Origin: Streptomyces yatensis
Lineage (GTDB): Bacteria > Actinomycetota > Actinomycetes > Streptomycetales > Streptomycetaceae
Direction of reading: 5' to 3'
NCBI RefSeq assembly: GCF_018069625.1
Contig: NZ_CP072941.1
Span: 2,480,001-2,544,000, forward strand
DNA length: 64,000 nt
Part shown: in pieces, positions 35,160 through 44,357 of the stretch
Layout: every line of letters starts with the position of its first letter
How positions within the stretch are numbered: the stretch's first letter is position 1
Position numbers and translations under genes: made by a program
The notes under the pieces: generated by a model
The model's input: only the letters and a program-made list of their open reading frames with translations
The model's database searches: none
What the model was told of the DNA's origin: nothing

Positions 35160-36083
35160 ATGGGCGCAGGTCATGACCACGCGCGCGGCCACACCACCGC
35201 CGCCGCCGCCCACCGGTGGCGGCTGCGGATCGCCCTGGCCATCACGCTCACGGTGATGGCCGTGGAGATCATCGGCGGCCTGCTCGCGGGCTCCCTCGCC
35301 CTGCTCGCGGACGCCGGCCATATGGCGACGGACGCGCTCGGGCTCGCGATGGCACTGCTCGCGATCCACTTCGCCGGCCGTCCCCCGAGCCCGCACCGCA
35401 CCTACGGCTATGCCCGCGCCGAGATCCTGGCGGCCCTCGCCAACTGTCTGCTGCTGTTCGGCGTCGGCGGCTACATCCTCTCCGAGGCGGTGCTGCGGTT
35501 CCTCACCCCGGCTGCCACCGAGGGCGGGCTGACCATCGTCTTCGGCGCCGTCGGCCTGGCGGCGAACCTGGTGTCGCTGGCCCTGCTCAGGGGCGGCCAG
35601 CGCACGAGCCTGAACGTCCGGGGCGCCTTCCTGGAGGTCGCGGCGGACGCGCTGGGCTCGGTCGCGGTGCTGGTGTCCGCCGGGATCATCCTCGCGACCG
35701 GCTGGCAGGCGGCGGACCCCGTCGCCTCCCTGGTGATCGGCCTGATGATCGTGCCGCGGACGTACAAGCTGCTGCGCGAGACGCTGAACGTCCTCCTGGA
35801 GGCGGCGCCGCGAAATGTCGACATGGCGGCCGTACGCGACCACATCCTCGGCCTGCCCGGGGTCGAGGGGCTGCACGATCTCCATGTGTGGACCATCACC
35901 TCGGGAATGCCGGTGCTCTCGGCGCATGTGGTGGTCGCCCCCGAGGTTCTGGACGCGATGGGCCACGAGCGGATGCTGCACGCCCTCCAGGGATGTCTCG
36001 GGGAGCACTTCGACGTCGCGCACTGCACGTTCCAGCTGGAACCGGGTGGGCATGCTGATCACGAAGCCAAGCTGTGCCACTGA
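35160..36083 (+). CDS. Cation diffusion facilitator, Zn/Co/Cd exporter (CzcD/ZitB-like)
   Basis: 307 residues, six membrane helices. His-rich N-terminus (GAGHDHARGH). Metal site: HxxxD in ADAGHMATDALG of helix 2, and ExxxD in LEVAADALGSV of helix 5, where zinc-specific members more often have HxxxD; this may shift metal preference. The C-terminal cytoplasmic domain carries LHDLHVWTITSGMPVLSAHVV, typical of the family, and ends in a His-containing tail. The ATG 35160-35162 follows GGAGGAGGG; the in-frame ATG 14 codons upstream has no such site. Exports divalent metal in exchange for protons. Confidence 0.92.
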   Translation: MGAGHDHARGHTTAAAAHRWRLRIALAITLTVMAVEIIGGLLAGSLALLADAGHMATDALGLAMALLAIHFAGRPPSPHRTYGYARAEILAALANCLLLFGVGGYILSEAVLRFLTPAATEGGLTIVFGAVGLAANLVSLALLRGGQRTSLNVRGAFLEVAADALGSVAVLVSAGIILATGWQAADPVASLVIGLMIVPRTYKLLRETLNVLLEAAPRNVDMAAVRDHILGLPGVEGLHDLHVWTITSGMPVLSAHVVVAPEVLDAMGHERMLHALQGCLGEHFDVAHCTFQLEPGGHADHEAKLCH

Positions 36084-36147
36084 CACAGACAGGGGGCACA
36101 TGTGCGGCAGACTTGGATGTTCACGAGTCGGAACTATGAGGATGGTC

Positions 36148-36759
36148 ATGCCGATCACACCTGCCAACGGCGCCTCCGCCGAGACCGCCGCGCCCTCCGC
36201 GCCGAGCGGTTCCGCAGACCCGATCATGCTTGAGCTGGTCGACGAGGACGGTACGACGATCGGCACCGCGGAGAAGCTCTCCGCACATCTCGCGCCCGGC
36301 AAGCTGCACCGCGCGTTCTCCGTCTTCCTCTTCGACGACCGGGGGCGGCTGCTGCTGCAGCGCCGTGCGCTGGGCAAGTACCACTCCCCCGGGGTCTGGT
36401 CGAACACCTGCTGCGGCCACCCCTACCCCGGTGAGCCGCCCTTCGTGGCCGCCGCCCGGCGCACCGGTGAGGAGCTGGGCGTGGCGCCCGCGCTGCTGCG
36501 GGAGGCGGGCACCGTCCGCTACAACCACCCCGACCCCGCCTCGGGCCTGGTGGAGCAGGAGTACAACCACCTCTTCGCCGGGCTGGTGCGGGCGACCCCG
36601 CGCCCCGATCCCGAGGAGATCGGCGAGGTCGCCTTCGTCACCCCCGACGAGCTGGAGAAGCTGCGTGACGAGGGACCGTTCTCGGCGTGGTTCATGACCG
36701 TGCTGGACGCGGCCCGCCCGGCGGTCCGGGAGCTCACCGGGACGGCGGCGGGCTGGTAG
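36148..36759 (+). CDS. idi: Isopentenyl-diphosphate delta-isomerase, type 1
   Basis: 203 residues, Nudix fold. Interconverts IPP and DMAPP, feeding isoprenoid genes such as the hopanoid operon 29 kb away. Catalytic Cys in NTCCGHP near residue 91 and catalytic Glu in EQEYNH near 134; the Nudix-like AARRTGEELGV follows. Three in-frame ATGs lie within 12 bases (36136, 36142, 36148); 36148 is preferred because GAGGA sits 6 bases before it. Its last 26 bases overlap the end of the convergent ATPase gene. Confidence 0.94.
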   Translation: MPITPANGASAETAAPSAPSGSADPIMLELVDEDGTTIGTAEKLSAHLAPGKLHRAFSVFLFDDRGRLLLQRRALGKYHSPGVWSNTCCGHPYPGEPPFVAAARRTGEELGVAPALLREAGTVRYNHPDPASGLVEQEYNHLFAGLVRATPRPDPEEIGEVAFVTPDELEKLRDEGPFSAWFMTVLDAARPAVRELTGTAAGW

Positions 36760-37240
36760 CCGCCCCGGGCAGCGGCAGGGCGGCCCAGACGACCTTGCCG
36801 CCGCTCGCCGTGTGGTCGACGTCGTAGACCCCGCCCGCCGCCTCCGTGATCGCCGTCACCAGCAGCAGCCCACGCCCGCCCGTCCCGCCCTGGTCCGCCA
36901 TCAGCGCGACGGGCCGGTAGGGGTGGTTGTCCTCGACGGCGATCCGGACCCAGTCCCGGCTCAGGGAGACCTCGACGGCGATCTCCGGGGAGAGCAGCGC
37001 GGCATGCCGTACCGCGTTGGTGACCAGCTCGGAGACGATCAGGAGCAGACTCTCCACCAGTTCGTCGTCGACCGGCACGCGCTGATGGTCCAGCAGATCG
37101 CGCACCGCGTGCCGGGACTGGGGTACGGAGGAGTCCAGGGCGGGTGCGGTGAACCGCCACGTCCCCTCGTAGGCGACCGGCGGCGGGGCCGGGGGCGCGG
37201 CGTGTCCCGCTTCTGAGGGGACTCTCCCGAGGATCTCCAT
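36734..37240 (-). CDS. HATPase_c-type regulatory ATP-binding protein (anti-sigma-factor-like kinase)
   Basis: 168 residues. GHKL ATP-binding domain of the SpoIIAB/RsbW class: N-box LLIVSELVTNAVRHA, G1 box VEDNHP, G2 box GGTGGRGLLLVTAITE. Such proteins in Streptomyces act alone as putative anti-sigma factors or phosphorylate anti-anti-sigma partners. The ATG at 37238-37240 gives MEILGRVPSE, with GAGGGG 12 bases upstream. It runs tail-to-tail into idi with a 26-bp overlap and head-to-head with the crotonase gene across 180 bp. Confidence 0.88.
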   Translation of the reverse strand: MEILGRVPSEAGHAAPPAPPPVAYEGTWRFTAPALDSSVPQSRHAVRDLLDHQRVPVDDELVESLLLIVSELVTNAVRHAALLSPEIAVEVSLSRDWVRIAVEDNHPYRPVALMADQGGTGGRGLLLVTAITEAAGGVYDVDHTASGGKVVWAALPLPGAATSPPPSR

Positions 37241-37271
37241 GTCCGATACCCACCCCTCGCCGCGCCCGACT

Positions 37272-37284
37272 ACTCGTACCGAGT
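37272..37284. promoter_or_regulatory. Inverted repeat ACTCG-TAC-CGAGT in a divergent promoter region
   Basis: Perfect 5-bp arms with a 3-bp centre, 32 bases upstream of the ATPase gene start and 137 upstream of the crotonase gene. A possible operator; too short to be sure. Confidence 0.28.
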
Positions 37285-37420
37285 GTTGAGAAGGTCTGGT
37301 ACGGACCGATGGAGTACGCACAACTTGACGCTTATCGAGCGTTTTTGATCGTTGGCGTATGCCACGGTCACGCGCTCGACTGTTCCTGCCCGCCAGGGTT
37401 CCGACCATGGTGAATCTGCC

Positions 37421-38206
37421 ATGACCAGCCCGGATACGATCCGCGACATGGAGCCCTGTCTGGAGCACGAGGTCGCCGACGGCATAGCGACCGTCGTCAT
37501 CCGCCACCCCGCCAAGCGCAACGCGATGACCCCCGGGATGTGGCGCGCGCTGCCCCCGCTGCTGACCCGGCTCGCCGCCGACCCCGCCGTACGGGCGCTG
37601 GTGCTCACCGGCGAGGGCGACACCTTCTGCGCGGGGGCCGACATCGGCTCGCTGAGCGCCACGTACGAGGAGTCCACCGGGCTCGCGCTGCCCGCCGAGG
37701 AGGCGCTGGCCGCCTTCCCCAAGCCGACCCTGGCCCTGGTGCGCGGCTACTGCGTGGGCGGCGGCTGCCAGCTCGCGGCCGCCTGCGATCTGCGGTTCGC
37801 CGAGGAGGGCGCCCGCTTCGGCATCACCCCGGCCAAGCTGGGCATCGTCTACGCCACCAGCTCGACCCGCCGGCTGGTCGAGCTGGTGGGACCGGCCACC
37901 GCCAAGTTCCTGCTGTTCTCGGGCGAACTGATCGACGCCGAACGGGCGCTGCGCACCGGGCTGGTGGACGAGGTGCTGCCGGCGGGCGGACTCGACAAGC
38001 GGGTGGCGGAGTTCACGCGGTCGCTGGTCTCCCGGTCACAGCTCACCCAGGCGGCGGCCAAGGAGTTCGCGGCCGGGCCCGTCGAGCCGGACCGGGCGGC
38101 GTACTGGCAGGATCAGGCGCGGCGGAGCGAGGAGGCCGGCGAGGGCATCGCCGCCTTCCTGGAACGCCGCACCCCGCGCTTCCGCTGGACCCCACCGGTC
38201 GGATGA
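37421..38206 (+). CDS. Crotonase-superfamily protein lacking both hydratase glutamates
   Basis: 261 residues. Fold markers are clear: KRNAMTP (CoA loop), FCAGADIGSLS (first oxyanion-hole segment) and YCVGGGCQLAAACDLRFA (second segment). Enoyl-CoA hydratases have Glu in GGGCE and in QPE; here these are Gln117 and Ala138 (TPAKLG). So standard hydration is unlikely and another reaction (isomerase, thioesterase, decarboxylase) or loss of catalysis should be considered. The start ATG 37421 has GGTGAA upstream; ATG 37448 is an alternative. Annotated by homology it would be called enoyl-CoA hydratase. Confidence 0.88.
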   Translation: MTSPDTIRDMEPCLEHEVADGIATVVIRHPAKRNAMTPGMWRALPPLLTRLAADPAVRALVLTGEGDTFCAGADIGSLSATYEESTGLALPAEEALAAFPKPTLALVRGYCVGGGCQLAAACDLRFAEEGARFGITPAKLGIVYATSSTRRLVELVGPATAKFLLFSGELIDAERALRTGLVDEVLPAGGLDKRVAEFTRSLVSRSQLTQAAAKEFAAGPVEPDRAAYWQDQARRSEEAGEGIAAFLERRTPRFRWTPPVG

Positions 38207-38355
38207 CCCCCGGCGGAAAGATGGCCGGATCGAGCGGGCTGATTGGGGTTTGGAGGGGATCGCGACGGCGTAAGGGTGGCCGGATCCCGCGGGCCCGATG
38301 GATCTTGGGGATACCCGGGCTACCGGGGGTCACTACCTGTCGGTAGCGTGCGGCC

Positions 38356-39219
38356 ATGACCACACTTCCCGAGCTTGCCGCGCGGCGCTGTTACAGCGTC
38401 GTCAACCCGCTCCACTCCGCCATCTACTTCGCCCCCGACTTCGGCCAGGAGCTCGCCGAGCTGGGCCTGGAGGACGGCGCGGCCGCGTACTTCGTCGGCC
38501 GCGCGGCGCCCCTGGGACGGGTGGGCGCGGGCACCGTCACCGCGACCTTCTTCAACTTCAGCCACGACCTGGTCGCCCGCCACATTCCGGCCGCGTGGGA
38601 CGTGGTCTCCCCCGAGGCCGCCCTGGAGGCCCGGCTGCGGGCCGCCGACTCGGTGCTGCGGCGGGTGCTGGGCGAGGACATCATCGCCTCCAAGGAGCTG
38701 GCCGAGGCCGCGGAACTGGCCCTGCGCGCCACGGAGGCGTGCTCGCGCCTGGCGCGCCCGCTGTACGCGGCCCACGCCGATCTGCCCGTCCCGGACGCCC
38801 CGCACCTGGCGCTGTGGCACGCCGCCACGCTGCTGCGCGAACACCGCGGCGACGCCCACCTGATGACCCTGGTCGGCGCCGGGCTGGACGCGGTCGAGGC
38901 GCTGGCCTCCCACACCGCGACCGGTCAGGGCATGTCCACCAAGTGGATCCTGCGGACGCGCGGCTACAGCGCCGAGGAGTGGGAGGCGGGCCGCCAGCGG
39001 CTGCGCGACCGCGGTCTGCTCACCGCCGACAACGAGCTGACGGAGGCCGGTGAGCAGCTGCGGCAGCACCTCGAGAAGGAGACCGACCGGCTGGACGCGG
39101 CGCCGTACGAGCACCTGGGCGCCGAGGGCGTGGCCCGGCTGACCGAGCTGGCCACCGCCTTCTCCACCACCGCCCGCGAGAACGGCGCCTTCCCGGCGGA
39201 CCTCCGCGGCAAGAGCTGA
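38356..39219 (+). CDS. SCO6745-like family protein (uncharacterised, HTH-like)
   Basis: 287 residues, soluble, mostly helical. It begins MTTLPELAARRCYSVVNPLHSAIYF and contains the block LWHAATLLREHRGDAHLMTL near 155, followed by a winged-helix-like C-terminal half with RTRGYSAEEWEAGRQRLRDRGLL and a long acidic helix. I recognise this as the family named after S. coelicolor SCO6745 (from memory). No enzymatic motif is visible. The wHTH region could bind DNA, but no biochemical role is established to my knowledge. Its position near idi matches the S. coelicolor order, as far as I recall. Confidence 0.82.
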   Translation: MTTLPELAARRCYSVVNPLHSAIYFAPDFGQELAELGLEDGAAAYFVGRAAPLGRVGAGTVTATFFNFSHDLVARHIPAAWDVVSPEAALEARLRAADSVLRRVLGEDIIASKELAEAAELALRATEACSRLARPLYAAHADLPVPDAPHLALWHAATLLREHRGDAHLMTLVGAGLDAVEALASHTATGQGMSTKWILRTRGYSAEEWEAGRQRLRDRGLLTADNELTEAGEQLRQHLEKETDRLDAAPYEHLGAEGVARLTELATAFSTTARENGAFPADLRGKS

Positions 39220-39878
39220 CGCAAGGCCCCCTGGCCCGCCCGTCCGCAGTACGGCGGCCGGGCGGCCACCGATGCCCGCCGCGAGGCCGACCGCGAGTCC
39301 CTCCGCCGCCCATCGGACCGCCTCCGCGCGCCGGTCACGGCGGAGGACGAAGCGTGACCGGAGCGCGGGCGCGACGCACCTCCGCCTCCGGGGGCCTCGC
39401 CGGTACGGCGCGCCGGCAGGCGCCCCGTCCCGGCGGCCGGCCGCCCGGCCCCGGTCGCGCCCGCAGTACGGCGGCCAGGGCGCCCCGGCTCCAGCGCCGC
39501 GGGACGGCACGGGCTTGCCGAGCAGGCCGGGCCGGCGGGTGACGCCCTTTCACCTCCCCTGGCTTCACCGGTATGGCGGGCCGAGCGGGCCGCGTCCGGA
39601 CGCTGTTCCGCTCGGTTCCGGCGCACCCGACGGGGTCCGGCGCCGGGGCCCGACGAGGGCCCGCGGCAGGGTCCGACGGGCCCCGGTCAGCGGCCCCGCC
39701 GGGGCCCGCGTTTGGCAGGAGCACATCGGGATACCCGCTTGTCGTGCGCGATCGGCCGTCTGACAACCGGGCGCCCACACCGCGCGCCGCGTACGCCGGC
39801 ACCAGCCCGTGCGCCGCGTAGCGAACGGTGCCCGGCGGCCGCCGCCGAGCCGCCACCGATCGACAGGAGGTATCCACC
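39220..39878. other. 659-bp intergenic region without a recognisable gene
   Basis: Very GC-rich; several frames are open on both strands but none looks like protein (Arg/Pro/Ala only). The phrase CCGCAGTACGGCGGCC recurs near 39245 and 39461. No strong terminator was seen after the SCO6745-like gene. The promoter of the small LPFR gene is presumably at its right end. Confidence 0.5.
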
Positions 39879-40019
39879 GTGTTCCGTGCCATCGCCGACG
39901 TGCTCCGTGCCATCGGTGCCGCCATCGCGACCGTGGTGACGCTCCCCTTCCGCGCCGTTGCCCGCCTCTTCGGCGGTGCCTCCGACGCGGCGAGCGGACC
40001 GCGTCGCAGGCGGGTGTGA
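39879..40019 (+). CDS. LPFR-motif small protein
   Basis: 46 residues from the GTG at 39879-39881, which is preceded by AGGAGG at 8 bases, one of the best ribosome sites in the window. The product is an amphipathic/hydrophobic helix (RAIADVLRAIGAAIATVV) followed by the motif LPFRAVARLFGG and a basic tail RRRRV. I recall small proteins with this LPFR motif as conserved and unexplained in Streptomyces. It probably associates with the membrane surface. A longer frame from 39828 is open but lies in poor coding sequence. Confidence 0.82.
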   Translation: MFRAIADVLRAIGAAIATVVTLPFRAVARLFGGASDAASGPRRRRV

Positions 40020-40160
40020 TGACCGTTTCCGGCTGATACCGGTGCCCGCCCGACCCGTACCCCGACCCTCCCGGCCCGCCGAAAGCGTCGGCCGCGACCG
40101 CTTCGTCAGTGCCACCTGCCACAATGCAGGAGCAGTGCAGACCGAAAGCGGAGCGTGATC

Positions 40161-42569
40161 GTGACGACGTCCATCGAAGGCAGGATCGCCGAGGAACTCG
40201 GCGTACGGGAACGGCAGGTCAAAGCCGCCGTCGAGCTGCTCGACGGCGGCTCCACCGTGCCGTTCATCGCGCGCTACCGCAAGGAAGCGACGGAGATGCT
40301 CGACGACGCGCAGCTGCGCTCCCTGGAGGAGCGGCTGCGCTATCTGCGGGAGCTGGAGGAGCGGCGCGCCGCGATCCTCGAGTCGATCCGCTCCCAGGGC
40401 AAGCTGGACGAGGCGCTGGAGGCGCAGATCCTCGCCGCGGACTCCAAGGCCCGGCTGGAGGACATCTACCTCCCCTACAAGCCCAAGCGGCGCACCAAGG
40501 CCCAGATCGCCCGCGAGGCCGGGCTGGAGCCGCTCGCGGACGGGCTGCTGGGCGACCCGACCGTGGAGCCCACGGCCGCCGCGGCGGCCTTCGTGGACGC
40601 CGAGAAGGGCGTCGCGGACGCCGCCGCCGCGCTGGACGGGGCGCGCGCCATCCTCACCGAGCGGTTCAGCGAGGACGCGGACCTCATCGGCGAGCTGCGC
40701 GAGCGGATGTGGGAGCGCGGCCGGGCGGCCACCAAGGTGCGCGAGGGCAAGGAGGAGGCGGGCGCCAAGTTCGCCGACTACTTCGACTTCGCCGAGCCGT
40801 TCACCGAGCTGCCCTCGCACCGGGTGCTGGCGATGTTCCGCGGGGAGAAGGAGGAGGTCCTCGACCTCACCCTGGAGCCGGAGGAGCCCTCCGAGGAGAC
40901 CGGCCCCACCTCCTACGAGCGCTCCATCGCCCACCGCTTCGGCATCGCGGACCGCGGCCGCCCCGCCGACAAGTGGCTGGCCGACACGGTCCGCTGGGCC
41001 TGGCGCACCCGCGTCCTGGTCCACCTCGGCATCGATCTGCGGCTGCGGCTGCGGCAGGCCGCCGAGGACGAGGCCGTCCGGGTCTTCGCCGCCAACCTCC
41101 GCGATCTGCTGCTCGCCGCCCCGGCGGGCACGCGCGCCACGATGGGCCTCGACCCCGGTTTCCGTACCGGGGTGAAAGTGGCCGTGGTCGACGCGACCGG
41201 CAAGGTGGCCGCCACGGACACGATCTATCCGCACGTCCCCCGCAACCAGTGGGACCAGGCCCTCGACAAGCTGGCCGCGCTGGCGCGTGAGCACAAGGTG
41301 GAGCTCATCGCGATCGGGAACGGCACGGCGTCCCGCGAGACCGACAAGCTGGCGGGCGAGCTGTGCGGCAGGCACCCCGAGCTGAAGCTCACCAAGGTGA
41401 TGGTCTCGGAGGCGGGCGCCTCGGTGTACTCGGCCTCCGCCTTCGCCTCGCAGGAGCTGCCGGAGCTCGACGTCTCGCTGCGCGGCGCCGTCTCCATCGC
41501 GCGCCGGCTCCAGGATCCGCTGGCCGAGCTGGTCAAGATCGATCCGAAGTCGATCGGCGTCGGCCAGTACCAGCACGACCTGTCCGAGGTGAAGCTCTCC
41601 CGTTCGCTCGACGCGGTCGTCGAGGACTGTGTGAACGGTGTCGGGGTGGACGTCAACACGGCCTCCGCCCCGCTGCTCAGCCGGGTCTCGGGCATCGGCA
41701 CCGGCCTCGCGGAGAACATCGTCTCCCACCGCGACGCCAACGGCCCGTTCGTCAACCGCAAGGCGCTCAAGGGCGTGGCCCGGCTCGGCCCCAAGGCGTA
41801 CGAGCAGTGCGCGGGCTTCCTGCGCATCCGGGGCGGCGACGACCCGCTGGACGGGTCGAGCGTGCACCCCGAGGCGTATCCGGTGGTGCGCCGGATGGCC
41901 ACCAAGGCGGGCGGCGACGTGTCCACCCTCATCGGGAACACGGCGGTGCTGCGGGACCTGCGGCCGGACGAGTTCGTGGACGACGCCTTCGGTCTGCCGA
42001 CGGTCACCGACATCCTCAAGGAGCTGGAGAAGCCGGGCCGCGACCCGCGTCCCGCCTTCAAGACCGCGACCTTCAAGGAGGGCGTCGAGAAGATCGGCGA
42101 CCTGTCGGCCGGGATGATCCTGGAGGGCGTCGTCACCAATGTGGCGGCGTTCGGGGCGTTCGTCGACGTCGGTGTGCACCAGGACGGCCTGGTGCACGTC
42201 TCCGCGATGTCCAAGACGTTCGTCAAGGACCCGCGGGACGTGGTCAAGCCCGGTGACATCGTCCGGGTGAAGGTCCTCGACGTCGACATCCCGCGCAAGC
42301 GGATCTCGCTGACGCTCCGGCTCGACGACGAGGCGGGCGCGGCATCCGGCGGCGGCCGGGACCGCGGTCGCTCCGAGGACGCCCGCGGCCAGCGCGGCGG
42401 GGGCGGCCGTCGTGGCGCGCCCCAGCAGCGCCAGGGCGGTGCGCCTCAGCAGCGCCAGGGGGGCGGCGGCCGTGGCCAGCGTGGCGGCGGCCGCGACGCG
42501 GCCCCGGTGAACGGGGCGATGGCCGATGCCCTGCGGCGGGCGGGCCTGCTCGACCCGAAGAACCGCTAG
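40161..42569 (+). CDS. tex: Tex-family RNA-binding transcriptional accessory protein
   Basis: 802 residues. Order: N-terminal helical Tex domain ([21 protein letters not shown], then [15 protein letters not shown]), YqgF/RNase-H-like domain ([19 protein letters not shown] near 325), helix-hairpin-helix region ([13 protein letters not shown] and [19 protein letters not shown]), and an S1 domain ([21 protein letters not shown] to [10 protein letters not shown]). A C-terminal Gly/Arg/Gln-rich tail (about 735-785, repeated QQRQGG) adds an RGG-like RNA-binding extension. Tex proteins affect transcription elongation and RNA handling. GTG 40161 is preferred over GTG 40155 because GGAG lies 7 bases before it. 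Confidence 0.95.
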   Translation: MTTSIEGRIAEELGVRERQVKAAVELLDGGSTVPFIARYRKEATEMLDDAQLRSLEERLRYLRELEERRAAILESIRSQGKLDEALEAQILAADSKARLEDIYLPYKPKRRTKAQIAREAGLEPLADGLLGDPTVEPTAAAAAFVDAEKGVADAAAALDGARAILTERFSEDADLIGELRERMWERGRAATKVREGKEEAGAKFADYFDFAEPFTELPSHRVLAMFRGEKEEVLDLTLEPEEPSEETGPTSYERSIAHRFGIADRGRPADKWLADTVRWAWRTRVLVHLGIDLRLRLRQAAEDEAVRVFAANLRDLLLAAPAGTRATMGLDPGFRTGVKVAVVDATGKVAATDTIYPHVPRNQWDQALDKLAALAREHKVELIAIGNGTASRETDKLAGELCGRHPELKLTKVMVSEAGASVYSASAFASQELPELDVSLRGAVSIARRLQDPLAELVKIDPKSIGVGQYQHDLSEVKLSRSLDAVVEDCVNGVGVDVNTASAPLLSRVSGIGTGLAENIVSHRDANGPFVNRKALKGVARLGPKAYEQCAGFLRIRGGDDPLDGSSVHPEAYPVVRRMATKAGGDVSTLIGNTAVLRDLRPDEFVDDAFGLPTVTDILKELEKPGRDPRPAFKTATFKEGVEKIGDLSAGMILEGVVTNVAAFGAFVDVGVHQDGLVHVSAMSKTFVKDPRDVVKPGDIVRVKVLDVDIPRKRISLTLRLDDEAGAASGGGRDRGRSEDARGQRGGGGRRGAPQQRQGGAPQQRQGGGGRGQRGGGRDAAPVNGAMADALRRAGLLDPKNR

Positions 42570-42597
42570 CCCTCCGGGCGACACCGGGTGCGTCCCG

Positions 42598-42632
42598 CCG
42601 CCCGGCCCCGCCGTCATGGCGGGGCCGGGCGG
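42598..42632 (+). terminator. Strong hairpin terminator after tex
   Basis: Perfect 15-bp stem CCGCCCGGCCCCGCC / GGCGGGGCCGGGCGG with loop GTCAT, 28 bases after the tex stop, followed by GCTTTCC. Confidence 0.88.
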
Positions 42633-42667
42633 CGGCTGCTTTCCCCAACCCGCCCCTTCCCGGCTTC

Positions 42668-42690
42668 TGTCGATATGCGGCTCCGCCGCG
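42668..42690. repeat. Dispersed 23-bp hairpin repeat, copy 1
   Basis: TGTCGATATGCGGCTCCGCCGCG; related copies at 44308-44330, 44335-44357 and 59982-60004. The GCGGC-TCC-GCCGC core forms a small hairpin. All copies are intergenic. Confidence 0.75.
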
Positions 42691-42692
42691 CG

Positions 42693-42738
42693 TGGGGCTC
42701 CGCCCCGGACCCCGGTCCTCAATTCGCCGGACGGGCTG
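42693..42738. repeat. Dispersed GGGGCTCCGCCCC element (reverse orientation)
   Basis: Reads GGGGCTCCGCCCC, then GGACCCCGGTCCTCAATT and CGCCGGACGGGCTG. Its reverse complement matches the unit seen at 59885-59930, so it is a single copy of the element that is tandemly repeated there. Confidence 0.7.
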
Positions 42739-43007
42739 AATATCGGCCCGCCCGGCCAGGCCAGGCGGCGGTGGGCTGGGGCACCATCACGTGCGCCGCC
42801 CCAGCCGCCGCTGGACGTCGGCCCCGCGCTCTCCCCTCCCCTCCTCCCGCCTGGCGCCTGCGCGCAGCGGAGCTGCCCCTTCTGACCCGGCCTGATCCAC
42901 GCGCGTTCCCAGGCCGACCGGGCTCCCGGTCGCCAGGGGCCGTGGGGCCCGTGGAGGTGCCCAAGGTGATCGCGCGAGTGCGGGCGTGGGCTGCGTGGGG
43001 CCGGGCG

Positions 43008-44051
43008 CTAGTAGTCCACGGGGGTGACCCGGACCGTCTCGCTGGTGCGGGCCGTCAGGAAGGACCGGCCGCGGATGGCGCGGGGGTCCAGGGGGATGCG
43101 GTGGGTGCCCGGGGTCAGGACGGTGTCGAAGAGCTCGCGCGCATGGGGCCGGGACAGCCGGTCGAGGCGGTGGGCCGTCAGTCTCACCCGGCAGGCGGAC
43201 GCGACCTCGACCACCGCCTCGGCGCCGCCCGCCACCGCCGTCAGGCCGAGGAGGCGGCGGCGGTCGTGCGGGGTGCGGTCCAGGGCCTGTTCGACCTGGG
43301 CGACGAGCAGGGGGACGATCGGGGCGAGCGCGGTGACGCACACCGCGTCGGAGCGCGCCGCCGTGAAGGCGTCCCGGACCGCGTCACGCTCGCCCGGGCC
43401 CACCGTCCGGCCGAAGACCACCGCACCGTATTTGCGCAGCTCATCCGCGTGGGCGCCCACCGCGTCCAGGGTGATCTCGGCACCGATGCCGATGGTGCGC
43501 AGCGCGGCGGCCAGCTTGGCGAGGACGGCGGCGCGCTGTCCGATCAGCAGCGCCCTCGGGCCCGTCGGGACCTCGAGTGCGGGCGCGCCGTCGGCGGTCA
43601 GCAGCCGCTTCAGCACGGCCCGGTACTGCTCGCCGGGGAAGCGGTAGGGGCCGATGTCGTGGTAGCCGTCGCGCTCGGCGTCCGGGGTGTCGCCGGTCTG
43701 CCAGACGAAGTCACGCCAGATGACGTCCGGCCCGTCCCGCTCGACGACGGCGGTGACGGCCCCGCACTCCAGCCCCTCGCACTCCGGGCAGCCGTAGATG
43801 ACGCACCGGCCTCCCTCCAGCGGCGCCTCCGCCTCCAGCAGCAGCGTCCGCACCTGCTCGGCGAGGCCGGAGGGCCCGATGTCGGCGGCGAGCGGTGAGA
43901 CCGCGTCGAGGTCGGCGAGGCGCGCCAGCAGCGGCCTGCCGTCCACCACGAAGTCCAGGAAGTCGCGGTGGGTTTGGTACGCGCCATCGGCCAGCACACC
44001 GCCCGCGCGCATCGCCGGCGCCAGCCCGAACGTCACGTACTCGGAGGTCAT
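43008..44051 (-). CDS. Uncharacterised 347-residue protein with a Cys cluster
   Basis: I do not recognise a named family. It begins MTSEYVTFGLAPAMRAGGV. Near residue 95 is YGCPECEGLECG, a CxxC-x4-C group that could bind metal or be redox-active. DVIWRDFVWQTGD follows; these parts resemble proteins that pair an oxidoreductase-like or immunity-like N-half with a Rossmann-like C-half (PRALLIGQRAAVLAKLAAALRTIGIGAEITLDAVG). The final third (FDTVLTPGTHRIPLDPRAIRGRSFLTARTSE) is beta-rich. The ATG 44049-44051 has only a weak ribosome site; the open frame extends further upstream with low similarity to coding sequence. Stands alone, converging on tex. Confidence 0.82.
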   Translation of the reverse strand: MTSEYVTFGLAPAMRAGGVLADGAYQTHRDFLDFVVDGRPLLARLADLDAVSPLAADIGPSGLAEQVRTLLLEAEAPLEGGRCVIYGCPECEGLECGAVTAVVERDGPDVIWRDFVWQTGDTPDAERDGYHDIGPYRFPGEQYRAVLKRLLTADGAPALEVPTGPRALLIGQRAAVLAKLAAALRTIGIGAEITLDAVGAHADELRKYGAVVFGRTVGPGERDAVRDAFTAARSDAVCVTALAPIVPLLVAQVEQALDRTPHDRRRLLGLTAVAGGAEAVVEVASACRVRLTAHRLDRLSRPHARELFDTVLTPGTHRIPLDPRAIRGRSFLTARTSETVRVTPVDY

Positions 44052-44175
44052 GCGCCAAGTATTCCCGTTACGGGACGTATCGGGGGGAAACCGGCGGTGC
44101 GCCGGGCGGCCCGGGTCGCCGCTTCGACCCGTACGGGACACCGCGTCAGCCCGTACGGGACGCCGCCGACACAAA

Positions 44176-44207
44176 CTGCCGCCCGGACCGATCGGTCCGG
44201 GCGGCAG
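44176..44207. terminator. 32-bp perfect palindrome, probable terminator
   Basis: CTGCCGCCCGGACCGATC and its exact complement. About 210 bases beyond the BCCT stop and 125 upstream of the unknown gene's start. Most simply a terminator that isolates these two genes from each other; its perfect symmetry would also suit a protein site. Confidence 0.6.
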
Positions 44208-44307
44208 GTGTCACGGCCGCGCCCCGCGGGGCGGCCACCGGAGGGCTAGGCCGCCTCGATGAAGTCCGGTGCGCGGTTCGGGTGCGCCCCGAAGGGGCGC
44301 GGGGCCG

Positions 44308-44357
44308 TGTCAATACGCGGCTCCGCCGCGGCTGTGTCGATACGCGGCTCCGCCGCG
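44308..44357. repeat. Two tandem copies of the 23-bp hairpin repeat
   Basis: TGTCAATACGCGGCTCCGCCGCG at 44308-44330 and TGTCGATACGCGGCTCCGCCGCG at 44335-44357, 27 bp apart. Differ at one base. Confidence 0.8.

Larger units (their letters stand above)
42633..43007. other. Intergenic region with two dispersed repeat elements
   Basis: No gene. It holds a 23-bp hairpin repeat (42668-42690) directly followed by a copy of the CAGCCCSTCCGGCG...GGAGCCCC element in reverse orientation (about 42693-42738). The rest is GC-rich filler next to the end of the convergent 347-aa gene. Confidence 0.6.

Noticed and set aside
39335..39925. A 196-codon minus-strand frame in the gap before the LPFR gene.
   Set aside because: Arg/Pro/Ala-rich, overlaps the well-supported small gene on the plus strand and has no ribosome site.
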